Source of the DNA: an uncultured Prevotella sp.
Lineage (GTDB): Bacteria; Bacteroidota; Bacteroidia; Bacteroidales; Bacteroidaceae
Length of the DNA: 44,479 nt
Reading direction: 5' to 3'
Assembly (NCBI GenBank): GCA_900316015.1
Contig: ONBG01000028.1
Location: 1 to 44,479, forward strand
This document shows positions 24,200 to 31,176 of the stretch, one piece after another. How positions within the stretch are numbered: the stretch's first letter is position 1; each line of letters opens with the position of its first letter. A program made the position numbers and the translations under genes. The notes beneath the pieces were generated by a model that saw nothing but the letters and a program-made list of their open reading frames with translations, was not told the origin of the DNA and made no database searches.

Positions 24200-25147
24200 A
24201 TGAAAAAAATCTTTCTTGTTCTCCTGTTTTCCCTGTTGACCACCACGGTACTGGCGCAGGAGAGTCAAACGGAATATAACTTCCTCCGCCTCCCTGTCAG
24301 CGCACATGCCGCTGCATTAGGAGGGGACAATATCACGATCATCGAAAACGATGCTTCGTTGATATTCAACAACCCAGCTTTGCTGACCTCTGTCGATGAC
24401 AAGACGATCACGCTGAATTACATGAACTATATGGAAGGTGCCAATACAGCAAGTGCCATTTTCAATAGGGTGATCAAGGAACGGACGTCTGTCGCTGTGT
24501 CTGCACAGTTCATGGATTATGGGAAGATGAAGGAAGTTGATGAAAATAATGTACAGACAGGAGAGTTCAGCGCAAAGGACATTGCCCTGGCTGGTTATTT
24601 CTCTTATCTCTTAACAGACCGCCTGGCTGGAGGGATCACTGCCAAGTTCATCACTTCTTATATTGGGGATTACCATTCCATAGCCATGGGGGTAGACTTA
24701 GGGTTGAATTATTATGATCCCGACCGGGAATGGTCGCTTTCCTTCGTAGCCAAGAACTTAGGAGGGCAGCTGAAAGCGTATGATGAGGAATATGAGAAAA
24801 TGCCGATTGATGTCCAAGCAGGCTTCTCGAAAAGACTGGTCAACACTCCTTTCAGATTGTCCGCCACATTTGTGGATCTCAACCATTGGAACTACAAGTT
24901 TATCGACCATGTCACAGCAGGCTTAGATATCCTGCTCTCGGAGTCCATCTGGGTAGGGGCTGGATACCATTTCCGGCGTGCCCATGAGATGAGCATCAAA
25001 AGCACAGATGAGGAAGGGAGCAGTCATGGGGCTGGCTTCTCCATGGGAGCTGGAATCAACCTGGAACGGTTCCATCTGAACCTTGCTTATGGGAAATACC
25101 ATGTGTCCAGTTCCTCCATCATTATTAATGTCGCATACAGTTTATAA
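24200..25147 (+). CDS. porQ: type IX secretion system protein PorQ
   Basis: A 315-residue outer membrane beta-barrel protein with a signal peptide (cleaved near LAQESQ). It has the PorV/PorQ-like start FLRLPVSAHAAALGG and IIENDASLIFNNPALL, followed by regular amphipathic strands and a C-terminal aromatic/leucine strand (NVAYSL). PorQ works with PorU/PorV/PorZ in attaching T9SS cargo to A-LPS at the cell surface. The gene order porQ-cmk is conserved in Bacteroidales and supports the call. The A/T-rich 5' region holds no clear TAnnTTTG promoter. Confidence 0.85.
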   Translation: MKKIFLVLLFSLLTTTVLAQESQTEYNFLRLPVSAHAAALGGDNITIIENDASLIFNNPALLTSVDDKTITLNYMNYMEGANTASAIFNRVIKERTSVAVSAQFMDYGKMKEVDENNVQTGEFSAKDIALAGYFSYLLTDRLAGGITAKFITSYIGDYHSIAMGVDLGLNYYDPDREWSLSFVAKNLGGQLKAYDEEYEKMPIDVQAGFSKRLVNTPFRLSATFVDLNHWNYKFIDHVTAGLDILLSESIWVGAGYHFRRAHEMSIKSTDEEGSSHGAGFSMGAGINLERFHLNLAYGKYHVSSSSIIINVAYSL

Positions 25148-25153
25148 ATAACA

Positions 25154-25846
25154 ATGAAAAAGATTATCATAGCAATCGACGGCTATTCCTCTTGTGGCAA
25201 GAGTACGATGGCCAAAGACTTAGCACGTGAGATCAACTATATCTATGTTGACACCGGTGCTATGTATCGTTCCGTAACGCTTTTTGCCTTGCGGAAAGGA
25301 CTTTTCAACGAAGATGGATCTATCCAGCAGGATGAATTGGAAAAAGAAATTCCCCATATCACGATCCGTTTCCATTTCAACTCGGAGACCGGTCGACCGG
25401 ATACCTTTCTGAATGGGGAAATGGTTGAGCAAGAGATCCGGGGCATGGAAGTTTCACAGCATGTGAGTCCCATTGCTGCCCTGCCCTTCGTGCGGCAATT
25501 TCTCGTTGCCCAACAACAGAGGATGGGAGAGCAGAAAGGAATCGTCATGGATGGCAGGGATATTGGTACCGTTGTCTTTCCCCATGCAGAACTGAAGATC
25601 TTCGTCACTGCCTCTGCACAAGTGCGTGCCCAGCGCCGCTTTGATGAGTTGCGATCCAAAGGTATGCCTGCCGACTTTGACACAATCCTGAAGAATGTAG
25701 AGGAACGTGATTATATCGATACCCACAGGGACATCTCTCCTTTAAAGAAAGCAGAAGATGCCATCATCTTAGATAATAGCAACATGACGATCGAAGAGCA
25801 GAAGCAATGGCTGCTCGACCAATACCATAGAGTGGCGGGAGTATAA
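25154..25846 (+). CDS. cmk: cytidylate kinase
   Basis: A 230-residue CMP/dCMP kinase. The P-loop is [18 protein letters not shown] (residues 6-23), where the family usually has GPSGSGKST or GYSSCGKST in Bacteroidales. Substrate-binding DTGAMYR and [18 protein letters not shown] follow. It starts six bases behind porQ. In many Bacteroidales ispH follows cmk; here ispH is about 8 kb away in another operon. Confidence 0.95.
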   Translation: MKKIIIAIDGYSSCGKSTMAKDLAREINYIYVDTGAMYRSVTLFALRKGLFNEDGSIQQDELEKEIPHITIRFHFNSETGRPDTFLNGEMVEQEIRGMEVSQHVSPIAALPFVRQFLVAQQQRMGEQKGIVMDGRDIGTVVFPHAELKIFVTASAQVRAQRRFDELRSKGMPADFDTILKNVEERDYIDTHRDISPLKKAEDAIILDNSNMTIEEQKQWLLDQYHRVAGV

Positions 25847-25866
25847 ACGACTCTCCTTGCAAGCAG

Positions 25867-25909
25867 TAGGCAACCGTCTTGGGTAAATCCAAATTCGGTT
25901 GCCTATTTT
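25867..25909 (+). terminator. terminator behind porQ-cmk
   Basis: TAGGCAACCG (25867-25876) pairs with CGGTTGCCTA (25896-25905), followed by TTTT. The 10-bp stem has a 19-base loop. Confidence 0.75.
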
Positions 25910-25928
25910 CTGATTATTCGGAGTGGGA

Positions 25929-25960
25929 TTTGGTTGGTTCCATAAAAAGCATTACCTTTG
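25929..25960 (+). promoter_or_regulatory. promoter for the AspT/YidE-type transporter
   Basis: TTTG at 25929-25932 and TACCTTTG at 25953-25960 with a 20-base spacer, giving a leader of about 65 bases before the ATG at 26034. Confidence 0.75.
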
Positions 25961-26033
25961 CACCCGTTCATGGATACAGTATCAATAGGAACGAAAGGTA
26001 AAAGTTGGTTTTTCAGTATATATTTTTTATAGC

Positions 26034-27722
26034 ATGGAAATAATAAGAAATCTTTTCTACGGATTCCCCCATCTTTGGGGAGGAGGCGTCGCCCATTCCG
26101 TCATGATCCTGGCATTGGTAATCGCTTTAGGACTTGCTTTGGGAAAATTGAAGGTAGCAAGAGTATCCCTCGGCCTGACCTGGGTATTGTTCATTGGCAT
26201 TCTCTTTGGTTATCTTAGCTTTAACCTCGATGAACATCTGTTGCATTTCATGAAGGAATTCGGGCTCATCCTATTCGTCTACTCCATTGGCTTACAGGTA
26301 GGCCCTGGTTTTTTCTCCTCCTTTAAAAAGGGGGGATTATCCCTCAACATGCTGACAATAGGTATCATCGCCTTGAGTATTGTCACGACACTTATCATCC
26401 AATATTTTTCTGGCGAATCTATTACGACCATGGCGGGTATCCTGTCTGGTGCCGTGACCAACACGCCGGGATTAGGTGCCGCACAACAAGCAAACAGCGA
26501 CATCAACGGTGTTGACGCCCCTGAAATCGCCATGGGATATGCACTGACGTATCCAATGGGTGTCATCGGAGTGATCCTTTCTTTCTTGATCCTACGCTTC
26601 CTGCTCCGCATCAATAGCAACCAGGAAGAGAAAGTGGCAGAAAGTGGATTGGGACAGTTAGAGGACTTAACCGTACGACCTTTTTCTGTTGAGGTGTCTA
26701 ACAAGATGATCGACGGGAAGACCGTGAAGGAAATCAGGGATATTCTTGAAAGGAAGTTCGTGATCTCACGCTTGGCGCCAAAGGGATCTGATCGACAGGA
26801 CACCGTCGTCAATGGACGGACGATCTTGCATGTCGGGGATATCGTCAATGTGATTTCCACGCCAAAGGATGTCGATCCTATCATTGCCCTCCTCGGGAAA
26901 CCAGCGGAAATCAATTGGGACGATTGTGACAAGCGTCTGATATCTCGACGTGTGTTAGTCACGAAGCCCAATATCAACGGTACCACCTTGCACCAGCTGA
27001 AGCTCCGTGCAAACTTCGGAGCCAATGTCACCAGGGTCAACCGGTCTGGTGTTGATCTGGTCGCCACACCCAACTTAAAGCTGCAGTTAGGTGACAAGCT
27101 GACTGTCGTTGGGTCAGAAATGGCAATCAACCATACAGAGAAATTATTAGGGAACCAGTTAAAACGGCTCAACTATCCCAACCTGATCCCTATCTTCTTA
27201 GGAATCGCCTTAGGATGCTTCGTTGCCAATATCCCCATCGATCTACCGGGCTTTTCCCATGCCGTCAAATTAGGACTGACCGGCGGTCCTTTAGTTGTCG
27301 CTATCCTCATCGGCTATTTCGGTCCGAAATACCATTTGGTTACTTATAACACGATCAGTGCCAACCTGATGTTGCGCGAGATCGGTATTTGTATCTTCTT
27401 GGCAAGCGTGGGGCTGGGCGCAGGAAAGGAATTTTTCTCTACGGCACTCACCACCCAGGGACTTCATTGGATTCTCTATGGCGTGATCATCACCATGCTG
27501 CCAATCCTCATTGGAGGATTGATTGGCAGGTTTGCACTCCACCTCGACTATTACACACTGATTGGTGTATTAGCGGGTACCAATACGAACCCCCCGGCAC
27601 TGGCGTATGCCAACGGACTTACATCTGCCGACTCTCCTTCTGTCAGCTATGCCACCGTTTATCCATTCGCCATGTTCCTGAGGATCATTACCATTCAGAT
27701 CATGGTCATCGCCTTAGGCTAA
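26034..27722 (+). CDS. AspT/YidE-type transporter with two TrkA-C domains
   Basis: A 562-residue inner membrane carrier of the aspartate:alanine exchanger family (YidE/YbjL duplication). Five or six helices at residues 20-200 and a second similar set from about 385 to 560 flank two TrkA-C regulatory domains (about 215-290 and 300-375). The duplicated family signature is visible as ILSGAVTNTPGLGAAQQA and VLAGTNTNPPALAYAN, and the reentrant-like GLQVGPGFF occurs in the first half. It exchanges or exports a small anionic metabolite; the substrate is not evident. It is transcribed alone from a clear promoter and ends in a complex hairpin region. Confidence 0.85.
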   Translation: MEIIRNLFYGFPHLWGGGVAHSVMILALVIALGLALGKLKVARVSLGLTWVLFIGILFGYLSFNLDEHLLHFMKEFGLILFVYSIGLQVGPGFFSSFKKGGLSLNMLTIGIIALSIVTTLIIQYFSGESITTMAGILSGAVTNTPGLGAAQQANSDINGVDAPEIAMGYALTYPMGVIGVILSFLILRFLLRINSNQEEKVAESGLGQLEDLTVRPFSVEVSNKMIDGKTVKEIRDILERKFVISRLAPKGSDRQDTVVNGRTILHVGDIVNVISTPKDVDPIIALLGKPAEINWDDCDKRLISRRVLVTKPNINGTTLHQLKLRANFGANVTRVNRSGVDLVATPNLKLQLGDKLTVVGSEMAINHTEKLLGNQLKRLNYPNLIPIFLGIALGCFVANIPIDLPGFSHAVKLGLTGGPLVVAILIGYFGPKYHLVTYNTISANLMLREIGICIFLASVGLGAGKEFFSTALTTQGLHWILYGVIITMLPILIGGLIGRFALHLDYYTLIGVLAGTNTNPPALAYANGLTSADSPSVSYATVYPFAMFLRIITIQIMVIALG

Positions 27723-27771
27723 AGAGGGCATACCAAAGTCCTGACGCATTATCTTTTCGCATAATTTCATC

Positions 27772-27826
27772 AGGTAGGAGATAAACACGAATTGTAGTTA
27801 TCTCCTACCTTCGTGTTTACCTACCT
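27772..27826. terminator. overlapping alternative hairpins behind the transporter gene
   Basis: AGGTAGGAGATAA (27772-27784) pairs perfectly with TTATCTCCTACCT (27798-27810). An alternative fold pairs AAACACGAA (27783-27791) with TTCGTGTTT (27810-27818) and AGGTAG (27772-27777) with CTACCT (27821-27826). The two folds exclude each other. The site is 50 bases behind the stop codon and probably terminates transcription. Confidence 0.6.
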
Positions 27827-27923
27827 CCCACACAAGCAGTTCCTGTGGTGACGATGTAAGAATGCACGGCTGCTATTTCAATGAATATAACGATTCGAAT
27901 ATTCAATGTAGATATATCATACG

Positions 27924-28006
27924 AAATTCTCGAGAGAATTTGATCCAATCGCTGAGGTTTTGCCCGCTAAAAGGATAGTTGTCATCATAAATTCTCTCGA
28001 GAATTT
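27924..28006. repeat. pair of 18-bp dyads with opposite 2-bp cores
   Basis: AAATTCTC-GA-GAGAATTT at 27924-27941 and AAATTCTC-TC-GAGAATTT at 27989-28006. Each is a perfect 8-bp inverted repeat around two bases, and because GA and TC are complementary the two sites are exact inverted copies, 47 bases apart. They could be operators or recombination sites. No recombinase gene is in the window. Confidence 0.6.
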
Positions 28007-28026
28007 AGTATAAGACGTGCTTTTTC

Positions 28027-28108
28027 TGTCAACCTCGTGTCAACCTTTGTCAACCTCAAAACAGGTTGCAAGCCCGATGTACAAAGGCTTTTGACAACCT
28101 GTCAACCT
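28027..28108. repeat. phased TGTCAACCT repeats with a hairpin
   Basis: TGTCAACCT occurs at 28027, 28038, 28048 and 28100, with TGACAACCT at 28092. The first three are 10-11 bases apart, one helical turn. ACAGGTTG (28061-28068) plus AAGCC (28070-28074) pair with GGCTT (28086-28090) plus CAACCTGT (28095-28102). The rest of the 465-base gap between the transporter and the AraC gene holds no coding frame that I can support. Confidence 0.55.
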
Positions 28109-28187
28109 ATTGCATAGAAATCTTCAGTATTAAGACACAAAAACAGGGAAGGTAAAAGCCAAGGATCCAAGTGTTTTTGGCATGGAA

Positions 28188-29063
28188 TCATCTGGCTTTC
28201 CGATACTCGGAAGGACTGATCCCATTCTGCCGTTTGAAGAACTTGCAGAACGATGCCTGGTCGGAGAAATACAAGTCATCCGCAATCTGCTGGATACTTT
28301 GGTCCGTGTACTTGAGCAACCAACAAGATTCAATATATAATTTCCTATGGATAAAATAAGCAGGTGTGAATCCACCCGTTACGTCATGGATCGCCTTTGA
28401 AAAATAACGAATGGAAATATGGAGCTGATCGGCATAGAATGCCAAAGTATGCTCTTTCTTGTAGTTCACCTGGAGGGATTCCATAAAAGAAATCAAGAAA
28501 GTGAAATACTTTGTGTTCACAGACGACCAGGCTGGCGATGTCTCTAAAAAAGACACAAGGTCTGACAGGAACAGGGCAAAAAGTGATTGCAAGGAATCAT
28601 AATGGCCCTCCGGGTCTTCACGGATGCGGGATGCCATTTCCTCAAAGGTTCGATGAAGGGTTCTTGCCATCTTCTCCGTTAACAGGGTCCTTCCGCCCAC
28701 ATGACTGAGGTTGGGAAAGCAGGCAGCACGAAGCAAACGGCCCTGAATAAAGTTTTCCGTGGAGAAATTGGCACTCACTACGAGGCAGATCGCCTCGTAA
28801 TCAGGCGTGTATTCCTTGACATACCACTTGGAGTTGGGCGTCCCAACAACCAGTACATTGGGCTCTATGACCGTATCCCTGCCATTGAAATGAAACACCA
28901 CCTTGCCTGCAAGGCCGATCGTAAACATATAACAATTGACGAAATGCTTGACAATAAAATCAGAATGGGCAATATCAGAACTGATATGCAGGCAAGCAAT
29001 GACGTTTTTCCAGATATCATATTTCCCTGGAATAGGACTAAGCTGTGATATATAACTGTTCAT
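28188..29063 (-). CDS. AraC family transcriptional regulator
   Basis: A 291-residue regulator. The N-terminal 170 residues form a cupin-like sensing domain (KVVFHFNGRDTVIEPNVLVV and similar strands). The C-terminal 100 residues hold the double helix-turn-helix, including YADQLHISIRYFSKAIHDVT and IQQIADDLYFSDQASFCKFF with the closing FKRQNGISPSEYR signature. A GTG at 29084 is in frame but lies in the promoter box, so the ATG at 29063 is used. It is divergent from the MATE exporter gene and might regulate it, though this is only positional evidence. Confidence 0.9.
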   Translation of the reverse strand: MNSYISQLSPIPGKYDIWKNVIACLHISSDIAHSDFIVKHFVNCYMFTIGLAGKVVFHFNGRDTVIEPNVLVVGTPNSKWYVKEYTPDYEAICLVVSANFSTENFIQGRLLRAACFPNLSHVGGRTLLTEKMARTLHRTFEEMASRIREDPEGHYDSLQSLFALFLSDLVSFLETSPAWSSVNTKYFTFLISFMESLQVNYKKEHTLAFYADQLHISIRYFSKAIHDVTGGFTPAYFIHRKLYIESCWLLKYTDQSIQQIADDLYFSDQASFCKFFKRQNGISPSEYRKAR

Positions 29064-29083
29064 CGTATCTTGGTTAGTATGCA

Positions 29084-29091
29084 CAAATATA
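29084..29091 (-). promoter_or_regulatory. candidate -7 box for the AraC gene
   Basis: The minus strand reads TATATTTG, 20 bases before the ATG at 29063. The upstream element is weak (TTTC-like). Confidence 0.5.
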
Positions 29092-29130
29092 GGAAAAAAA
29101 TCATTCCATAGAAAGGTATTCGGCGATTTT

Positions 29131-29162
29131 TTTGTCTATCATGCAATAATTTATTAACTTTG
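29131..29162 (+). promoter_or_regulatory. promoter for the MATE exporter leader
   Basis: TTTG at 29131-29134 and TAACTTTG at 29155-29162 are exactly 20 bases apart. Transcription should start about five bases later, at the first base of the structured leader. Confidence 0.8.
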
Positions 29163-29166
29163 CACC

Positions 29167-29236
29167 TGCGTTATATATACCTGTAATCCTTGGTCAGGTG
29201 TTTCTACAAGCTACCTCAATAGTGACTTATAACGCA
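29167..29236 (+). promoter_or_regulatory. purine-riboswitch-like aptamer in the MATE gene leader
   Basis: P1 is a perfect 9-bp stem, TGCGTTATA (29167-29175) with TATAACGCA (29228-29236). P2 is ACCTG (29179-29183) with CAGGT (29195-29199); its loop ends in TTGG. The joining segment GTTTCTAC (29200-29207) and GACT (29224-29227) before the P1 return strand match J2/3 and J3/1 of the purine riboswitch, including the positions called U47, U51, A52, C53 and C74. P3 is a weak 4-bp stem, GCTA with TAGT, with loop CCTCAA whose CC could kiss the GG of the P2 loop. C at position 74 would specify guanine rather than adenine. P2 and P3 are shorter than usual, so this is a variant at best. The ATG follows 24 bases after P1; I see no terminator hairpin. 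Confidence 0.7.
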
Positions 29237-29260
29237 TAATAGAATCTTTTTAAGAACATC

Positions 29261-30637
29261 ATGAGTAACTTTTCAAGTCACTACAAATCATTATGCTACT
29301 TAGGGATCCCCATCATTGTGGGACAATTAGGGACGATCGTCCTTGGCTTTGCTGATACGTTGATGATCGGCTGGCATTCTACCGAAGAATTAGCAGCTGC
29401 CAGTTTTGTCACCAATCTCTTCACATTGGTCCTGCTATTTGCACTTGGCTTCTCCTATAGTCTCACGCCCATCGTCGGTAACTTGTTTGGGCAAGGACAA
29501 CCTGAGCGGATCGGAGGCATGGTCAAGAACAGTTTGCTTGCCAATGCCGTCGTCGCCATCCTGCTGATGGTAGTCATGGGAATCGTCTATGGAAGCATTG
29601 AGCATCTTGGGCAGCCCCTGGAATTGATCCCGCTGATGAAACCTTATTTTATCGTCAATCTCATATCGATTCCTTTCGTGGTATGCTTCAATACCTTCAA
29701 GCAGTTCTATGATGGGATCACACGCACGCAAACATCCATGTATATCATGATCGCCGGTAATATCATGAATATCATCGGCAACTACATGCTGATCTATGGG
29801 AAGATGGGATTACCGGAAATGGGATTGTTAGGGGCTGGGCTCTCCACTTTGTTTTCCAGAATATTCATGGCGGTTGCCATCACGGTTATCTTCGTGCTTT
29901 CTCCCCGCGAAGCCGCCTATCGCAAAGGTTTCAAAACCCAAAAGCTCAATAAGGATGACTATTGTCGTCTCAATCGACTGGGATTGCCGTTAGCGCTCCA
30001 GTTGGGAATGGAGACTGCAGCCTTCAGCCTGTCCAGTGTAATGGTGGGCTGGATCGACACGACATCGTTGGCTGCCCATCAGGTCGTGCTCACTATTTCT
30101 CAACTCTTCTACATGGTTTATTATGGGATGGCATCCGCCGTATCCATCCGAGTCAGCTATTTCCATGGTCAAAAGGATTGGACAGCCCTACATGCTACCA
30201 CCGTTGCAGGCTTCCGCTTGATTCTTGCCATGGCCGGAATCGTAAGCATCCCCATTCTTTTTGCACGCACCTCCATCGGCAACCTGTTCACGGATTCTCC
30301 TGAAGTAACGAACTTGGTTGCAACGGCTATCATCCCGCTGATCATCTATCAGTTTGGCGATGGCATGCAGTGTACTTATGCCAATGCCTTAAGGGGCATC
30401 TCTCATGTCAAGCCCTTAGCAATCATCGCATTCATCTCCTACTTCCTGATCTCCCTACCCTTGGGGTATCTATTGGGTATTCGACTGCATTACGGGTTAG
30501 TTGGCATCTGGTCGGCATTCCCATTTGGGCTGACAACGGCAGGGATTCTCTACTATCTGTCCTTCCAAAAGAAGTTTCGTCAAGAGCGTTTTCAAGATTT
30601 CGCTGAAGAAAAAGGACCTTCCACTGAAATTTGTTGA
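29261..30637 (+). CDS. MATE family multidrug or metabolite exporter
   Basis: A 458-residue membrane protein with the twelve helices of the MATE family arranged as two similar halves (about residues 10-225 and 235-445). The first half has GQLGTIVLGFADTLMIGWH and SLTPIVGNLFGQGQPERIGG; the second has ALQLGMETAAFSLSSVMVGW and RVSYFHGQKDW. MATE proteins export cationic drugs or metabolites with sodium or proton influx. The closest look is NorM-like. The riboswitch-like leader suggests control by a purine-type ligand, which would fit export of a purine or an antimetabolite. This link is inference. Confidence 0.9.
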   Translation: MSNFSSHYKSLCYLGIPIIVGQLGTIVLGFADTLMIGWHSTEELAAASFVTNLFTLVLLFALGFSYSLTPIVGNLFGQGQPERIGGMVKNSLLANAVVAILLMVVMGIVYGSIEHLGQPLELIPLMKPYFIVNLISIPFVVCFNTFKQFYDGITRTQTSMYIMIAGNIMNIIGNYMLIYGKMGLPEMGLLGAGLSTLFSRIFMAVAITVIFVLSPREAAYRKGFKTQKLNKDDYCRLNRLGLPLALQLGMETAAFSLSSVMVGWIDTTSLAAHQVVLTISQLFYMVYYGMASAVSIRVSYFHGQKDWTALHATTVAGFRLILAMAGIVSIPILFARTSIGNLFTDSPEVTNLVATAIIPLIIYQFGDGMQCTYANALRGISHVKPLAIIAFISYFLISLPLGYLLGIRLHYGLVGIWSAFPFGLTTAGILYYLSFQKKFRQERFQDFAEEKGPSTEIC

Positions 30638-30664
30638 AAGACTTCTGGCAACTTCCTATCTTTG
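30634..30664 (+). promoter_or_regulatory. promoter for the HMA-like gene
   Basis: TTG at 30634-30636 and TATCTTTG at 30657-30664 with a 20-base spacer, overlapping the end of the MATE gene. It lies 31 bases before the ATG. Confidence 0.6.
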
Positions 30665-30695
30665 CATCAGAATAAGAACAGAGAGAGAGAAGAAG

Positions 30696-31031
30696 ATGAA
30701 AAGATTGTTATTCACGATGATTGCCGTTGCCCTGATGGGCATAGCTTCCGCAAAGGTAGTAAAAGGCAGTATTAAAGTAAATGGCTACCAGTCAAAAGAC
30801 CAAATCGAAAAGGCTGCCAAAAATGTAAAAGGTGTCAAGAAGGCGTCTTATTCTGAGAAGACGAAAAAGATAGACATCCGGTATAATGACGAGCAGACCA
30901 GTCCGGAGAAAATAAGGACTGCCGTGCTGAAAGTAGACAAGAAAGCAGCACAAGCAAAAAACACGCAAAAGGCTGCGCCTTGTAAAAAGGTGAGTTCTTC
31001 TACCAAGAAGATAGCACCCAAAAGGAAGTAG
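30696..31031 (+). CDS. secreted HMA-like protein lacking the CxxC metal site
   Basis: A 111-residue protein with a signal peptide (residues 1-19, ending ASAK) and one domain with the heavy-metal-associated fold pattern: GSIKVNGYQ, a helix (KDQIEKAAKNVKGV), KKASYSEKTKKIDIRYNDE, and a second helix (TSPEKIRTAVLKV). The loop that would carry the metal-binding GMxCxxC reads NGYQSKDQ, so the cysteines are absent. A Lys/Ala/Ser-rich tail with a single cysteine follows. It has its own promoter and terminator. A role in metal handling is therefore doubtful; protein or envelope binding is as likely. Confidence 0.75.
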   Translation: MKRLLFTMIAVALMGIASAKVVKGSIKVNGYQSKDQIEKAAKNVKGVKKASYSEKTKKIDIRYNDEQTSPEKIRTAVLKVDKKAAQAKNTQKAAPCKKVSSSTKKIAPKRK

Positions 31032-31075
31032 GAAGAGAGAGAGAATTACTATATGTACTATTAGACGTTAGAGCG

Positions 31076-31108
31076 AAAATGGCTGCGGAACTTTCCTGCA
31101 GCCATTTT
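31076..31108 (+). terminator. terminator behind the HMA-like gene
   Basis: AAAATGGCTGC (31076-31086) pairs perfectly with GCAGCCATTTT (31098-31108) around an 11-base loop, and T-rich bases follow. Bases 31109-31176 hold nothing recognisable. Confidence 0.85.
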
Positions 31109-31176
31109 CCTTGTATAGGGTCGCCATTCACCGGCAGGCAGGACCATGACCCATAATGCCAACGACCTGTTGTTCA

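Noticed and set aside
26279-27172. 297-codon open frame on the minus strand inside the transporter gene
   Set aside because: It is the antisense shadow of a well-supported membrane protein. Its translation is low in structure and rich in Ser/Pro/Arg, and it has no promoter or family features.
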